Below, one piece after another: positions 24,767 to 35,204 of a DNA stretch of 64,000 nucleotides. Numbering within the stretch: position 1 is the first letter of the stretch; every line of letters starts with the position of its first letter. Source of the DNA: Alteriqipengyuania abyssalis (GTDB lineage: Bacteria; Pseudomonadota; Alphaproteobacteria; Sphingomonadales; Sphingomonadaceae); assembly GCF_019857185.1 (NCBI RefSeq), contig NZ_JAHWXP010000003.1:1-64000 (forward strand), written 5' to 3'. A model generated the notes under the pieces. It did no database searches. It was given only the letters and a program-made list of their open reading frames with translations, and had not been told where the DNA came from. A program made the position numbers and the translations under genes.

Positions 24767-25372
24767 GTGTTGCTGTCCCTGATCCTCGCCCTTGCCCAGC
24801 CCGTACCCGGAGCAGATACGGGCCCCTCAACCGCAAGCGCCGCTCCCGACTGCTCCTACGATCTCGATGCGATGCTCGCGCTCGACAGCGACGCCTTCGA
24901 TCAGGATATGGATGGCGGCTGGCGTGCTCTCGCGAAAAAAGAAGGATGCGAGCTCGCCGCAGCCGAGCTGATCCGCGAATGGCGCTACGCCAAGCGCGCG
25001 CATGAAAGCATCCTCTACTGGCACGAAGGGCAGATGCGCGCCTATGCCGGACAGACCGATCAGGCAATCGCCCTGTTCCGGATAACCTACCATCCTCCCG
25101 AGGAAGATGCCGATTTCGGCTGGAACCACTACGTATCGGGCACAATCGCATTCCTGGCCCGCGATCGCGACGGCCTGCGCCGCTCGATCGAAGGCCTCAA
25201 ACAGGTTCCCGATAGCGACCAGAGACATGTCACCGCAGCGGACGGGACCGTTTTCGAGATAAGCTGGCCGCCCAACCTCAACGTGCTGGAAGCAATGGAG
25301 CGGTGCTGGGACCGGCCCTATCGGGAGGCCTATAGCGCCGCGGCGTGCAGAGCCCCGGATGGAGTAAGCTAG
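24767..25372 (+). CDS. Secreted hypothetical protein
   Basis: 201 residues from a GTG at 24767; the first 16 residues are a short signal-like segment (LLSLILALAQPVPGA). Four cysteines, several Trp/Tyr, and helix-forming stretches such as AAAELIREWRYAKRAHESILYWHEGQMRAYAGQTDQAIALFRITY, which is reminiscent of a TPR-like pair. I do not recognise the family. It sits about 40 bases after cysH and is convergent with the epimerase gene (4-base overlap). Confidence 0.65.
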   Translation: MLLSLILALAQPVPGADTGPSTASAAPDCSYDLDAMLALDSDAFDQDMDGGWRALAKKEGCELAAAELIREWRYAKRAHESILYWHEGQMRAYAGQTDQAIALFRITYHPPEEDADFGWNHYVSGTIAFLARDRDGLRRSIEGLKQVPDSDQRHVTAADGTVFEISWPPNLNVLEAMERCWDRPYREAYSAAACRAPDGVS

Positions 25373-26277
25373 AGCATCCCTGCTTCGCGATACCATTGTG
25401 CGGTGTCGCGCAGGCCGTTCTGGGTCAGGATCTCGGGCCTCCAGACAGCAGGCGGCACGGCGCGATCGCGGCGGACCGTCCAGTCCTTGTGCGCGAGGTA
25501 GCCCGCGCGGTCACGGGTCAGCCGTGCATTGCGACCGCGCACCCGTTCGTCGACCATCGCCGCGGCGTGGAGCGCGAAGGCGGGCAGCGGGATCGGGAAC
25601 ACCGTCTTGCCCACCGCATCGCCGATCGCGCGCGCCATGTCCGCATGGGTCCAGCCACCGTCGCGCCCGTCGTCGGGCTCGAAAATCTCGTGCGTGATGC
25701 CCTCCCCGCCTTCGCGCAGCGCGAGCAGCAGGCGCGCGAGGTCTTGCACATGGATCATCGAGCTGCGGCCCCCGGCAGGCACCGGCAGCACGCCCTTGGT
25801 CGCGGCGCGGAACATCTCCAGATAATCGGTGTCGCGCGGGCCGTAGACCCCGGGCGGGCGCACGATCGTCCAGTCGAGCCCGCTGGCGGCAACGATTGTC
25901 TCCGCACGGCGTTTCGACGCGCCATAGGCCGACAGCTCGGGCTCCCGCGCGGCGAGCGAGGAGACGAACACCAGCCGCTTCGCCCCCGCACGCACCGCCG
26001 CCTCGACCACGTTGAGCGTGCCGGTGACGTTGACGATCTCGAAATGGTCGGGGTTGGTCGCGCGGGTCAGCCCGGCAATATGGATCACGCATTCGGCATC
26101 GGCGACCAGATGCGCGAGCTTGAACGGTTCGTTGAGGCTGCCGTCGACCCAGCGGAATCCGCGCCGGTTTTCCGGCACCTTGCGCGCGAGCACGCGCACC
26201 CGCTCCCCGGAGTCCTCGAGCAGGTCGAGCAGCGCCTGCCCGACGAATCCGGTGCCGCCGGTCAGCGCCAGAGTCAT
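25369..26277 (-). CDS. NAD(P)-dependent epimerase/dehydratase-like protein
   Basis: 302 residues from the ATG at 26277 (MTLALTGGTGFVGQALL); the frame runs further but without similarity. An extended-SDR Rossmann fold: GGTGFVG near the start binds the dinucleotide, LVFVSSLAAREPELSAYGASKRRAE carries the Ser and Tyr-x3-Lys of the active site, and VRPPGVYGPRDTDYLEMFR follows. It resembles the NDUFA9/complex-I-associated and nucleoside-diphosphate-sugar groups. Substrate unknown. Just downstream of obgE on the same strand, 25 bases away. Confidence 0.85.
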   Translation of the reverse strand: MTLALTGGTGFVGQALLDLLEDSGERVRVLARKVPENRRGFRWVDGSLNEPFKLAHLVADAECVIHIAGLTRATNPDHFEIVNVTGTLNVVEAAVRAGAKRLVFVSSLAAREPELSAYGASKRRAETIVAASGLDWTIVRPPGVYGPRDTDYLEMFRAATKGVLPVPAGGRSSMIHVQDLARLLLALREGGEGITHEIFEPDDGRDGGWTHADMARAIGDAVGKTVFPIPLPAFALHAAAMVDERVRGRNARLTRDRAGYLAHKDWTVRRDRAVPPAVWRPEILTQNGLRDTAQWYREAGML

Positions 26278-26302
26278 CCGGCGCGCTCCTCCGATCCAGA
26301 AA

Positions 26303-27451
<1,149 letters not shown>

Positions 27452-27508
27452 TCAACCATGCGCACGGCCACTGGCCGGTTGCGGGGAGAGGGAGCGCCGA
27501 GCATGGCA

Positions 27509-27540
27509 ACAAAAAAGGCCCGCACCGGGTTGTGCGAGCC
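27509..27540 (-). terminator. Intrinsic terminator after tRNA-Ala
   Basis: On the minus strand a 9-bp stem GGCTCGCAC/GTGCGGGCC (27540-27532 and 27525-27517, one G-T pair) with a 6-base loop is followed by six T. It begins 19 bases beyond the tRNA CCA and is the clearest factor-independent terminator in the window. Confidence 0.92.
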
Positions 27541-27558
27541 GCTGAAAATACCGCCACC

Positions 27559-27634
<76 letters not shown>

Positions 27635-27696
27635 GTTCAGGTGTGGTAAGCGCAGAGCACGCGATGCGTTTCTGCACGAGAGCGCGCCCAATAACG

Positions 27697-27731
27697 AACC
27701 CGTCGAGAGACGCAAGGCCTTTCGACGGGTT
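27697..27731 (-). terminator. Hairpin after the polyproline lipoprotein gene
   Basis: AACCCGTCGA (27697-27706) and TCGACGGGTT (27722-27731) form a perfect 10-bp stem beginning 8 bases after the lipoprotein stop. Both sides are moderately T-rich in their own direction, so it may end transcription from either side. Confidence 0.6.
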
Positions 27732-27739
27732 TCTGTTCG

Positions 27740-28687
27740 TCAGCGCGACGGATCCGGGGCCGGCGGGCCCTGAAGGTCGCCCGCCGTGCTGGCCGTCGCG
27801 GTCCCGGGAAGGACGATTGCGCCCGTCTCCGGCTGCTGCTGGTCGCCCTGGGTTGCCGCAGTGCTGGGCGCGACTTCGACGCCTTGCGTGGCCTGCGGGA
27901 CTGTCACCGACTGGCCATCGGGATTTTCGACCGGCGCGTTGAGCAGCACTCTGCCATCGTTACCGGGCACGGTGTCGTTGTCGGCCACCTGCGTGGTCGG
28001 CCCGTAGCTGGGGTAGAGCCCGGCGGGAGTACCGTAGAGCCGGTCCCACGTCGCGAGATTGGTCCGGTAGCGTTCGAACGAGCGGAAGAAATCCTCGAAC
28101 ACGCCTTCGAACCTGGCGAGCGCCCTGGCCGAGAAGCTCTCCAGATCAGCCGGCGCAACGAGTACGGATTCGTTGCTCAGTTCCAGCGCCGCATCGCAGA
28201 ACGCCTGCTTGGCGGGTGGCATGGTGAAATAGTTGTAGACCTTGGTCATGTAGTCATCGAGTTCCGCCCGGCCCGTTTTGCGGTCGCCGTATTTCTCGCG
28301 AAACTCCGCCTCGACCTTGTCATTCGCCTTGTCCAGCGGCTTGTCGAAGTTGGTCAGGAACAGCTTGTAGTTCTCGAGAATGTTCGCGTGCTGCGGCGCG
28401 AGGCAGTTGAGCGCGGCCACGTTGAAGGCCGAACGCACGTTCCACGTCGCCTGCGCGGGCGTCACGTAAGCGTTGACGGTCTGGCGCACACCGTCGGGGG
28501 CCACCTGCGGAATCAGCATCGTCGCGGCCGCCCCCATCGGCGGGATGGGTCGTGCGGGAATCGGCGGCGGTGGAGGCGGCGGAGGCGGCGGGGGAGGCGG
28601 CGGCGCTGGCGTCGCGCAGGCGGCAAGCAGGCTCAGCGCGCCAGCGAGTAGCGTGATGCGCAGCGGCGACTTCAGGTCGTCGGACAT
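27740..28687 (-). CDS. Lipoprotein with polyproline tract, function unknown
   Basis: 315 residues from the ATG at 28687; the longer open frame upstream has no protein character. A signal ending LSLLAAC makes Cys the lipidated residue, followed at once by TPA and about 14 consecutive prolines encoded by a (GGN)n tract on the plus strand (about 28561-28611). The body is helical and polar (EAEFREKYGDRKTGRAELDDYMTKVYNYF) and the end is low-complexity. Similar lipoproteins are unnamed. The proline tract would span or stiffen the link between membrane and folded part. Translation of such a run normally needs EF-P. Confidence 0.75.
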   Translation of the reverse strand: MSDDLKSPLRITLLAGALSLLAACATPAPPPPPPPPPPPPPPIPARPIPPMGAAATMLIPQVAPDGVRQTVNAYVTPAQATWNVRSAFNVAALNCLAPQHANILENYKLFLTNFDKPLDKANDKVEAEFREKYGDRKTGRAELDDYMTKVYNYFTMPPAKQAFCDAALELSNESVLVAPADLESFSARALARFEGVFEDFFRSFERYRTNLATWDRLYGTPAGLYPSYGPTTQVADNDTVPGNDGRVLLNAPVENPDGQSVTVPQATQGVEVAPSTAATQGDQQQPETGAIVLPGTATASTAGDLQGPPAPDPSR

Positions 28688-28793
28688 AATCGAAAGGCTC
28701 CCATCGCGGATCGGCTCGGACGCTCCGGGGGAAGCGTGGCGGCGACCATCATTCGCGTTACGGCACCAATAACCCATTACGAGGCATGTGAAA

Positions 28794-28824
28794 ACGCCCG
28801 AAGCGGAAAATCCGCCCCGGGCGT
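28794..28824 (-). terminator. Terminator after the Bax-inhibitor-1 family gene
   Basis: ACGCCCG (28794-28800) pairs with CGGGCGT (28818-28824), with an inner GCGGA/TCCGC stem. The minus strand continues with TTTT; the plus strand continues TCTCTTTT, so it could work both ways. It lies 33 bases after the stop at 28857. Confidence 0.75.
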
Positions 28825-28856
28825 CTCTTTTCGGGTTCGTCCTGCCGGATCCGGCG

Positions 28857-29597
28857 CTAGTCGCGCGCCGCACCCATGAAGCGCAGCAGGAACAGGAACA
28901 TGTTGATGAAGTCGAGGTAGAGGCTCAGTGCGCCCAGGATGATCGACTTGCCTTCCCAGCTGGTGCCACGCAGGCGCTCGTAGTCGCTCTTGAGGCGCTG
29001 CGTGTCGTACGCGGTGAGCCCCGCGAAGATCAGCACGCCGAGGATGCTGACGGCCAGTTCAAGCGCAGCCGACTGCAGAAAGATGTTGATCACCATCGCG
29101 ATCAGGATGCCGATCACGCCCATGATCAGGAAGCTGCCCCAGCCGCTCAGATCCTTCTTGGTGGTGTAGCCATAGAGGCTCAGTCCCGCGAAGGCACCTG
29201 CGGTCGCGAAGAACGTCGCCGCGATCGAACCGCCGGTATAAACGAGGAAAATCGTCGAGAGCGACAGCCCCATCAGGAAGGCGAAGCCCCAGAACAGCAT
29301 CTGCAAGGTCGTCTTGCTGAACTTCTGAGCACCGAAGCTCATCGCGAACACGATCGCCAGCGGCGACAGCGCGACGATCCACATCAGCGGACCGCTTGCG
29401 AACGTCACAGCCAAACCGCTCTGCGCGGTCAGCAACGCGACGATGCCGGTCAGCAGTACGCCCGAGCACATGTAGTTGTAGATCGAGAGCATGTACTTGC
29501 GCAGCCCTGCGTCGAAGGTCGTGCGCGAGGCGACATCGCCCCCGGCGCGCGGCACAGAGCCGAAACCCTGCCGTGTGCGGTCGTCCCAGTTAGCCAT
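28857..29597 (-). CDS. Bax inhibitor-1 / YccA family membrane protein
   Basis: 246 residues from the ATG at 29597 (MANWDDRTRQGFG). About seven membrane helices follow a short polar N-terminus; YMCSGVLLTGIVALLT, FWGFAFLMGLSLSTIFLVYTGGSIAATFF, and the C-terminal AYDTQRLK...ALSLYLDFINMFLFLLRFMG match the family (YccA/YbhL). Members are linked to calcium leak and to protection of FtsH substrates; the role here is not known. A terminator follows. Confidence 0.94.
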   Translation of the reverse strand: MANWDDRTRQGFGSVPRAGGDVASRTTFDAGLRKYMLSIYNYMCSGVLLTGIVALLTAQSGLAVTFASGPLMWIVALSPLAIVFAMSFGAQKFSKTTLQMLFWGFAFLMGLSLSTIFLVYTGGSIAATFFATAGAFAGLSLYGYTTKKDLSGWGSFLIMGVIGILIAMVINIFLQSAALELAVSILGVLIFAGLTAYDTQRLKSDYERLRGTSWEGKSIILGALSLYLDFINMFLFLLRFMGAARD

Positions 29598-29741
29598 TTT
29601 CAAGCCACTCCATTTGCCGGCTGCGATATGCGCCGGTTCACCGGTGAATATCGCGACAAACCGGCGGAAATTCAAGGTCAGCGCGTCGATTTTAGGCTTA
29701 ACGCCTGTTCAGGTTGGATCACGCATTTCTGCGGTTTTCGC

Positions 29742-30248
29742 TCAGGCTTCGCCCGCCGCGTCGATCATCGCGGCTTCCAGCGCGTCTTCGGGCGATTTGT
29801 TGCCCCACAGCGCGAACTGGAACGCCGGGTAGAAGCGGTCGCATTCATCGACCGCGTTTTCGATCAGCGCCTGTGCCTGGCTGATCGACAGCATGCCGTC
29901 GTCCGCCAGCAGCGCGCCGTGGCGATAGACCAGCACGCGGCCCTGGCTCCAGATATCGAAATGACCAAGCCAGACCTGTTCGTTGACCAGGCTGAGCAGT
30001 TCGTAGGCGGGCATCAGCTGTTCCTTGCTGACCCGGATATCGGGCAGGCAGATCAGCTGCAGCACGCCGTCCTGAGGCCGCAGCACCGCGCGCAGCTGAT
30101 ACTTCACCCAGGCACCCTGAATTTCGCCGCCCAGCTCTTCCTGCGCATAGGTGTCGAGCGGCCAGCCCCGCGCGTCGAACAGCGCGGCGAGCACATCCAT
30201 CGGCGCGCCATATTCGCTGCCGATATTGTCGTTCAAAGCGGTTTCCAT
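29742..30248 (-). CDS. YbjN-domain protein
   Basis: 168 residues, soluble, no signal. The pattern DVLAALFDARGWPLDTYAQEELGGEIQGAW...YQLRAVLRPQDGVLQLICLPDIRVSKEQLMPAYELLSLVNEQVWLGHFDIWSQGRVLVYRH is the alphaproteobacterial YbjN form, a fold like type-III-secretion chaperones. Function unsettled. It is a single gene between the BI-1 and TPR/SPOR genes; the 155-base gap upstream holds only a short GGAAAAG/CTTTTCC dyad (30367-30382). Confidence 0.85.
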   Translation of the reverse strand: METALNDNIGSEYGAPMDVLAALFDARGWPLDTYAQEELGGEIQGAWVKYQLRAVLRPQDGVLQLICLPDIRVSKEQLMPAYELLSLVNEQVWLGHFDIWSQGRVLVYRHGALLADDGMLSISQAQALIENAVDECDRFYPAFQFALWGNKSPEDALEAAMIDAAGEA

Positions 30249-30366
30249 TGGCGATCCCTATACCCGTCTGTCTTTCTGACCACCTCTTGGGCGAAGCACG
30301 GGGGCGCACGCAAACCTGCCGGGCAAGCCAGCGGTGCAAAAGCATTAACCCTGTTCACGCCTTGTG

Positions 30367-30382
30367 GGAAAAGCACTTTTCC
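30367..30382. repeat. Short dyad after the TPR/SPOR gene
   Basis: GGAAAAG and CTTTTCC face each other across two bases, about 20 bases past the TPR/SPOR stop. It could be a weak terminator for that leftward gene; nothing else is visible in 30249-30403. Confidence 0.35.
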
Positions 30383-30403
30383 GGGGATGAACCGCCGGGC
30401 GGA

Positions 30404-32065
30404 TCAGCCCAGCGGCTCGACCGCAGCGCCTTCGGGACTGGTCCAGATGAAGGAATCGATATCGTCGGCGGACAGCGCGTTGAGCGCCTTGCGCGCATCG
30501 GCCTGGCTCTCGAACGGCCCGGCCAGCAGCCGATTGGTCTGGCCCCACGGCGTTGTGAAGGGCGCCGCGCCCTTCAGCGCATCGATCTTGCGATATTTCA
30601 GCCGCCAGTCGTTGCGCAGCAGCGCGAGATCCTGGCCGATCCCCAGCTGAAGCCAGATCCGGCGCGGTGCGGGCGGTGGTGGCGGCGGCTCCTTCTTCTC
30701 CCGCTTGGGCGTGATCGCGCTGATATCGACCACATCGCCGCCGACCACGTCGACATTGGTCGGCTCGGCAAACTCGGCAAAGGCGTCCGCCAGATCGACC
30801 GGCCCCGTCACCGGGGGGCTGGCGGGCGGGCGGCTCTGGGCCGCGGCGAAGACAGGCGCTGCCTGCCGCGATTCGGGCTGGCCCATTTCGGGCCTGATCA
30901 GTCCCGGGGCGGCCTGCGCCGACGCAGTAGCGGTTTCGGCCACGCGAACTGCGGCGCCCGGTGCCTGTTGCTGCACGGCGGGAGCCAGCTCGCCCGCCTG
31001 CTGCGCAGCGACCTGCGGTTCCGGCGTGGGCTGGGCCTCTGGTTCGGGCTGCCGCACAGGCGGCGGCGGGAGCTGGATCGCCACGCGTGTGCGCGAAGGA
31101 CGCATGAAGGTGCGCGAGAGCGGATCGCGCAGGTCGCGCACGGTCGGCGTGCTGCTGGCAACGCTTGCCCCCTGCCCGGCGCTGATCGGTGTGGGAGCAG
31201 CTGCGTCAGGTGTTGCCGCGCTGGCCGCGCCCGCCGCGCTCGCAATGCGCGGATCGTCACGCCCGATCCGGGTGGCCGAAGGATAGAGGCCGAGATTGGC
31301 GGCCGCCGCCTGCTGCGACTTCGTCAGGCGCGGCATGAATCGCAGGTAGGGCTCCATCCGCCCCGCCAGATCGCGCGGCATCACGGCGCGGGCGATCTCA
31401 AGCGCCTCGTCCGCCTGACCGAGCACGGCGAGGCCGAAGGCGCGCGTGCGGTACGCATTGTAGTCGCGCTCTTCCAGCAAGGGGCGCAGCTCGTCCTCGA
31501 ACGCGTCGCGATTGCCCGCGATCGCGTAGCTGAGCGCCAGACGCTGACGCACCGCCGGGTCGTTCTTGCCTTGCAGCGCCCGCCGATAGGCAGTCTGCGC
31601 GGCGTCGTTCTGGCCGACCAGATCATAGGCGAGCCCCCGGTCCGCCCACAGCGCGCCGGTGCCGATCCCCGCCCGATCGGCCTGTTCGAACAGGCTCAGC
31701 GCCTCGACCGGGCGGCCCGAGCGTACATAGGCGGCACCCATCCCCTCCGCGATCCGGGGATTGTCGGGCGACAATTCCTTGGCGCGCCCGAAAAACCCGA
31801 TCGCTGCATCAATATCGTCGAGCGAAAGCGAAGCGAGCCCGGCGGAGACAAGCGCATCGACATCGCGCCGATCCGCAGCAAGCCGCAGCAAGGCGGCGTT
31901 GAGATCGTCGGAAGCGGCCGGTGGCAGCGGCTGGACCACCGCCCGCGACACCGTATCGGCAGATTGCGCCAGGGCCGGCGCACCGCCTGCCACCAGCACG
32001 AGAGACAGCGCCGTCGGCATGGCGCGCAGAAGCTTGCAACCCGTCATGCTGCGGGTTCTAATCAT
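30404..32065 (-). CDS. TPR protein with C-terminal SPOR domain
   Basis: 553 residues. A hydrophobic signal-like N-terminus (MPTALSLVLVAGGAPALAQ) precedes TPR-like helices (about 40-230, for example SLDDIDAAIGFFGRAKELSPDNPRIAEGMGAAYVRSGRP), a long Pro/Ala/Gln-rich linker, and a SPOR domain (about 478-545, RIWLQLGIGQDLALLRNDWRLKYRKI...RLLAGPFESQADARKALNAL). SPOR domains bind denuded peptidoglycan at division septa, so this is likely a periplasmic envelope protein. It lies directly downstream of ftsZ. Confidence 0.85.
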   Translation of the reverse strand: MIRTRSMTGCKLLRAMPTALSLVLVAGGAPALAQSADTVSRAVVQPLPPAASDDLNAALLRLAADRRDVDALVSAGLASLSLDDIDAAIGFFGRAKELSPDNPRIAEGMGAAYVRSGRPVEALSLFEQADRAGIGTGALWADRGLAYDLVGQNDAAQTAYRRALQGKNDPAVRQRLALSYAIAGNRDAFEDELRPLLEERDYNAYRTRAFGLAVLGQADEALEIARAVMPRDLAGRMEPYLRFMPRLTKSQQAAAANLGLYPSATRIGRDDPRIASAAGAASAATPDAAAPTPISAGQGASVASSTPTVRDLRDPLSRTFMRPSRTRVAIQLPPPPVRQPEPEAQPTPEPQVAAQQAGELAPAVQQQAPGAAVRVAETATASAQAAPGLIRPEMGQPESRQAAPVFAAAQSRPPASPPVTGPVDLADAFAEFAEPTNVDVVGGDVVDISAITPKREKKEPPPPPPAPRRIWLQLGIGQDLALLRNDWRLKYRKIDALKGAAPFTTPWGQTNRLLAGPFESQADARKALNALSADDIDSFIWTSPEGAAVEPLG

Positions 32066-32118
32066 GCCGCTGCGCGCTGAACAGCCCCTTGCGCCGGGAA
32101 CGGCGCGGTTCGTCGCCG

Positions 32119-33816
32119 TTACTGGTTGTTCTGTCGCCCGAGAAACCGCGGGATATTGAGCGAGGAGCCATCATCGTCCTCGTCGTCTTCCTCTTCGGGT
32201 GCTCCGCCGCGGGACAGCTTGGCCATCCGTTCGAACAGCGTGCCGCCGCCACCGCCTTGCGGCAGCGGGGGCGCAGGCTTGCGCTGCGGATCGCCCTCGC
32301 CCGAGACGAGCCCGCGACGGCGACCGCGCGACGGCGCGGGCTCCGGCTCGGGTGCTTCCTCGCCAGCGTCTTCGCCGAGCACCAGCTCGTCGGAATCATC
32401 GCCGGACCGAGGGGCCGCTTCCTGCGCCGCGCCCAGATCGAGCGTATCGTCGTCGTCCGACGCGCTGCCCCAATCGTCCGCCGGGTTACCGTCGAAAGGC
32501 TTACGCTCGCCAGAGGGGCGGGCGAAGGGCGCGTCGGCGGAAGGTTCGGGTGCGGCTGCGGGCGCGTCGTCTTCATCTTCGTTGCGCAGACCGGCAAGCG
32601 GATCGACGATGCCGTCGACATCCTCGGCCCCGTCTTCGTGATAGTCTTCGCTGTAGTCGCTGCTCATGCGCGCACCGCCGGAGGACGGTTCACCGAACGA
32701 CTGCGGCATTGCCGGGCTGGTGCCCTGCGGCTCGGCCCCGCGCTCGTCCGATTCGCCACGCTCGGCAAAATCGAGCGCCGGACGCTTGGCCGGGCGCGGT
32801 TCGGGAGCAGAGGCCATCGCGCTGCGCGGCGATGCAGAGTGGCTGCTCACGCCGTCGTCTATCCCGGTCGCGACGACCGAGACGCGGATCTTGCCTTCGA
32901 GATTGGGATTGAACGCCGAACCCCAGATGATGTTCGCGTCTTCGTCCACCAGATCGCGGATGTGGTTCGCCGCCTCGTCGACTTCGAGCAGCTTCATGTC
33001 TTCGCCGCCGATGATCGAGATGATCACACCCTTGGCACCCGCCATCGACACGCCGTCGAGAAGCGGGTTGGCGATCGCCTGTTCGGCAGCCTCGCGGGCG
33101 CGATTGTCGCCCTCGGCCTCGCCGGTGCCCATCATCGCCTTGCCCATCTCTTCCATCACCGATTTGACGTCGGCGAAGTCGAGATTGATCAGACCCGGCA
33201 TCACCATCAGGTCGGTGATCGAGCGCACGCCCTGCTGCAGGACCTCGTCCGCCATGCGGAACGCTTCCTTGAAGGTCGTTTCCGGCTTGGCGATCAGGAA
33301 CAGGTTCTGGTTGGGGATGACGATCAGCGTATCGACATGGCGCTGAAGCTCTTCGATCCCCGCCTCGGCGGCCCGCATCCGGCGCGTGCCTTCGAACAGG
33401 AACGGCTTGGTCACCACGCCGACGGTCAGCACGTTCTTGCGCCGCGCGGCTTCCGCGATCACCGGCGCAGCGCCGGTGCCCGTGCCGCCACCCATCCCGG
33501 CGGCGATGAAGCACATGTTCACGCCTTCGAGCGCTTCCTCGATCTGGTCGACCGTCTCTTCGGCCGCCGCCTTGCCCAGTTCGGGCCGCGCGCCCGCGCC
33601 CAGGCCGCCGGTACTTTCCGGACCGAGCTGGATGCGGTGCTCTGCCGGGGAGGTGCTGAGCGACTGCGCATCGGTGTTGGCAACGATGAAGTCGACACCC
33701 TCGATGTCGGCCTCCATCATGTTGGCGATGGCGTTACCGCCGGCACCGCCGACGCCGATAACCGTGATCCGGGGGCGCAGATCGTCGGAAGGGTCGGGGC
33801 CGATATTGATGCTCAT
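32119..33816 (-). CDS. ftsZ: Cell division GTPase FtsZ
   Basis: 565 residues. FtsZ polymerises into the division ring. The tubulin signature is [11 protein letters not shown] (108-118), with GGAGGNAI near the start and NTDAQSL. The GTPase core ends near 320 ([12 protein letters not shown]). A linker of over 200 residues rich in Asp, Glu, Pro and Ser leads to the conserved C-terminal peptide [10 protein letters not shown] that binds FtsA and other partners. Long linkers are usual in Alphaproteobacteria. Its 140-base upstream gap may hold its own promoter. Confidence 0.98.
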   Translation of the reverse strand: MSINIGPDPSDDLRPRITVIGVGGAGGNAIANMMEADIEGVDFIVANTDAQSLSTSPAEHRIQLGPESTGGLGAGARPELGKAAAEETVDQIEEALEGVNMCFIAAGMGGGTGTGAAPVIAEAARRKNVLTVGVVTKPFLFEGTRRMRAAEAGIEELQRHVDTLIVIPNQNLFLIAKPETTFKEAFRMADEVLQQGVRSITDLMVMPGLINLDFADVKSVMEEMGKAMMGTGEAEGDNRAREAAEQAIANPLLDGVSMAGAKGVIISIIGGEDMKLLEVDEAANHIRDLVDEDANIIWGSAFNPNLEGKIRVSVVATGIDDGVSSHSASPRSAMASAPEPRPAKRPALDFAERGESDERGAEPQGTSPAMPQSFGEPSSGGARMSSDYSEDYHEDGAEDVDGIVDPLAGLRNEDEDDAPAAAPEPSADAPFARPSGERKPFDGNPADDWGSASDDDDTLDLGAAQEAAPRSGDDSDELVLGEDAGEEAPEPEPAPSRGRRRGLVSGEGDPQRKPAPPLPQGGGGGTLFERMAKLSRGGAPEEEDDEDDDGSSLNIPRFLGRQNNQ

Positions 33817-33956
33817 AAGGTCTTCACTCCGTGAAACCGGCGGCTCTCTTGCCGATTTCTCAATATATTCGTGTGGCAGAAAGCGCCGCGAACCTTAATG
33901 GTTATCCACGGTCTTTTCCACATTACTCGCGCATTTGGGCCTCTATGGCCGGGCGA

Positions 33957-35204
33957 TCAGAAATAGTCGCGCCCGGCGCGCCAGACCCGGTTGACCAAGC
34001 CCAGCCCGCGCGCGCGCGTCTGCGACTGGTACTTGGCCTTAACGGTGCGGATGTCCACCGGGTCCCGCGCAGCGTAAATGCACAGCCCCACTAGCGTGGA
34101 AAACCCGGGCGAGGAATGGGCCGGCGGCAGGCCGCGCAGCGTCTGCGGCTTGCCGATGCGCACCGGGCGGCCCAGCGCGTTCTGCACGAACTCCGCACTG
34201 CCTGGCAGTTCCGCCCCGCCCCCGGTAAGCACGGCGGGCCCGCCGCGAGCCCCCGCGAAATCCATCGCCTTCAACGCCTTGCCCGCCTCGTCGGTGATCC
34301 GGCCGAGCTGTTCGGTCACGACCGCCACCAGATCGGCGCGGTTGATCGAACCGGCGCGCGGATCGTCGGGATCGACCGGCACCTGCTCGCGATGATCGCT
34401 GGGGCTGGCAAGCGCCGAGCCCGACACGCACTTGAGCCGCTGCGCATGCTGGCGGCGAATGCCGAACCGGCTCGCAATCGCATCGGTAATGTCGCCCGAG
34501 CCGAGCGGGATCGCCCGCATCGCCTGGACCATGCCGTTGCGCAGCACCGCGACATTGGTCACGTCGCTGCCGATCTCGATCAAGGCGGTGCCCAGCTCGC
34601 GTTCCTCGGGCGTGAGCGCAGCGTGCGCCGAAGCGATCGGTGCGGCAACGACGCCTTCGACCGTCAGATGCGCGCTCTGCACCGCAGTGATGATGTTGCG
34701 GATCGGGGCCCCGTCGGCGAGCAGGATGTGCACGTCCACCCCAAGCTGTTCGGCATAGAGGCCAACCGGGTTGGCGACGCCATGCGGGCCATCGACAGAG
34801 TAATGCGCGGGCTGCGCGTGCAGCACCATGCGCCCGTCGGGCTCCAGCGTGTCGCGCGCGGTGACCAGCAGGTGATCGACGTCCTCTTCCTCGATCCGGC
34901 GGCCGTTGATCGGGATCTCGACCCGCGAAACGCGACTGCCCAGCCCTGCGCCCGCGCAGCCGACCCACACGCTCTCGATCGCGGTGCCGGCATCTTTCTC
35001 GGCTCGTTCGACCGCCTCGCGGATCGCGTGGGTCGCGGCCTGGCTATCGGTGACGTAGCCGCGCCGCACGCCCGCGCTGGCCCGGTGGGAGGAGCCGAGC
35101 ACGATCATCTCGCCGCCCTCGGTCAGGCCCATGATCATTGCGGAGACGCGGAACGACCCAAGGTTCACCGCGCCGAAGACGCGCGCAATACGTGCTGCAG
35201 CCAT
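33957..35204 (-). CDS. ftsA: Cell division protein FtsA
   Basis: 415 residues. An actin-like ATPase that tethers FtsZ to the membrane. VFGAVNLGSFRVSAMI is the first phosphate loop, LIEIGSDVTNVAVLRNG the second, and LTGGGAELPG the adenosine segment. The C-terminus (YQSQTRARGLGLVNRVWRAGRDYF) is an amphipathic membrane-targeting helix. The ATG overlaps the ftsQ stop as TAATG. Confidence 0.96.
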   Translation of the reverse strand: MAAARIARVFGAVNLGSFRVSAMIMGLTEGGEMIVLGSSHRASAGVRRGYVTDSQAATHAIREAVERAEKDAGTAIESVWVGCAGAGLGSRVSRVEIPINGRRIEEEDVDHLLVTARDTLEPDGRMVLHAQPAHYSVDGPHGVANPVGLYAEQLGVDVHILLADGAPIRNIITAVQSAHLTVEGVVAAPIASAHAALTPEERELGTALIEIGSDVTNVAVLRNGMVQAMRAIPLGSGDITDAIASRFGIRRQHAQRLKCVSGSALASPSDHREQVPVDPDDPRAGSINRADLVAVVTEQLGRITDEAGKALKAMDFAGARGGPAVLTGGGAELPGSAEFVQNALGRPVRIGKPQTLRGLPPAHSSPGFSTLVGLCIYAARDPVDIRTVKAKYQSQTRARGLGLVNRVWRAGRDYF

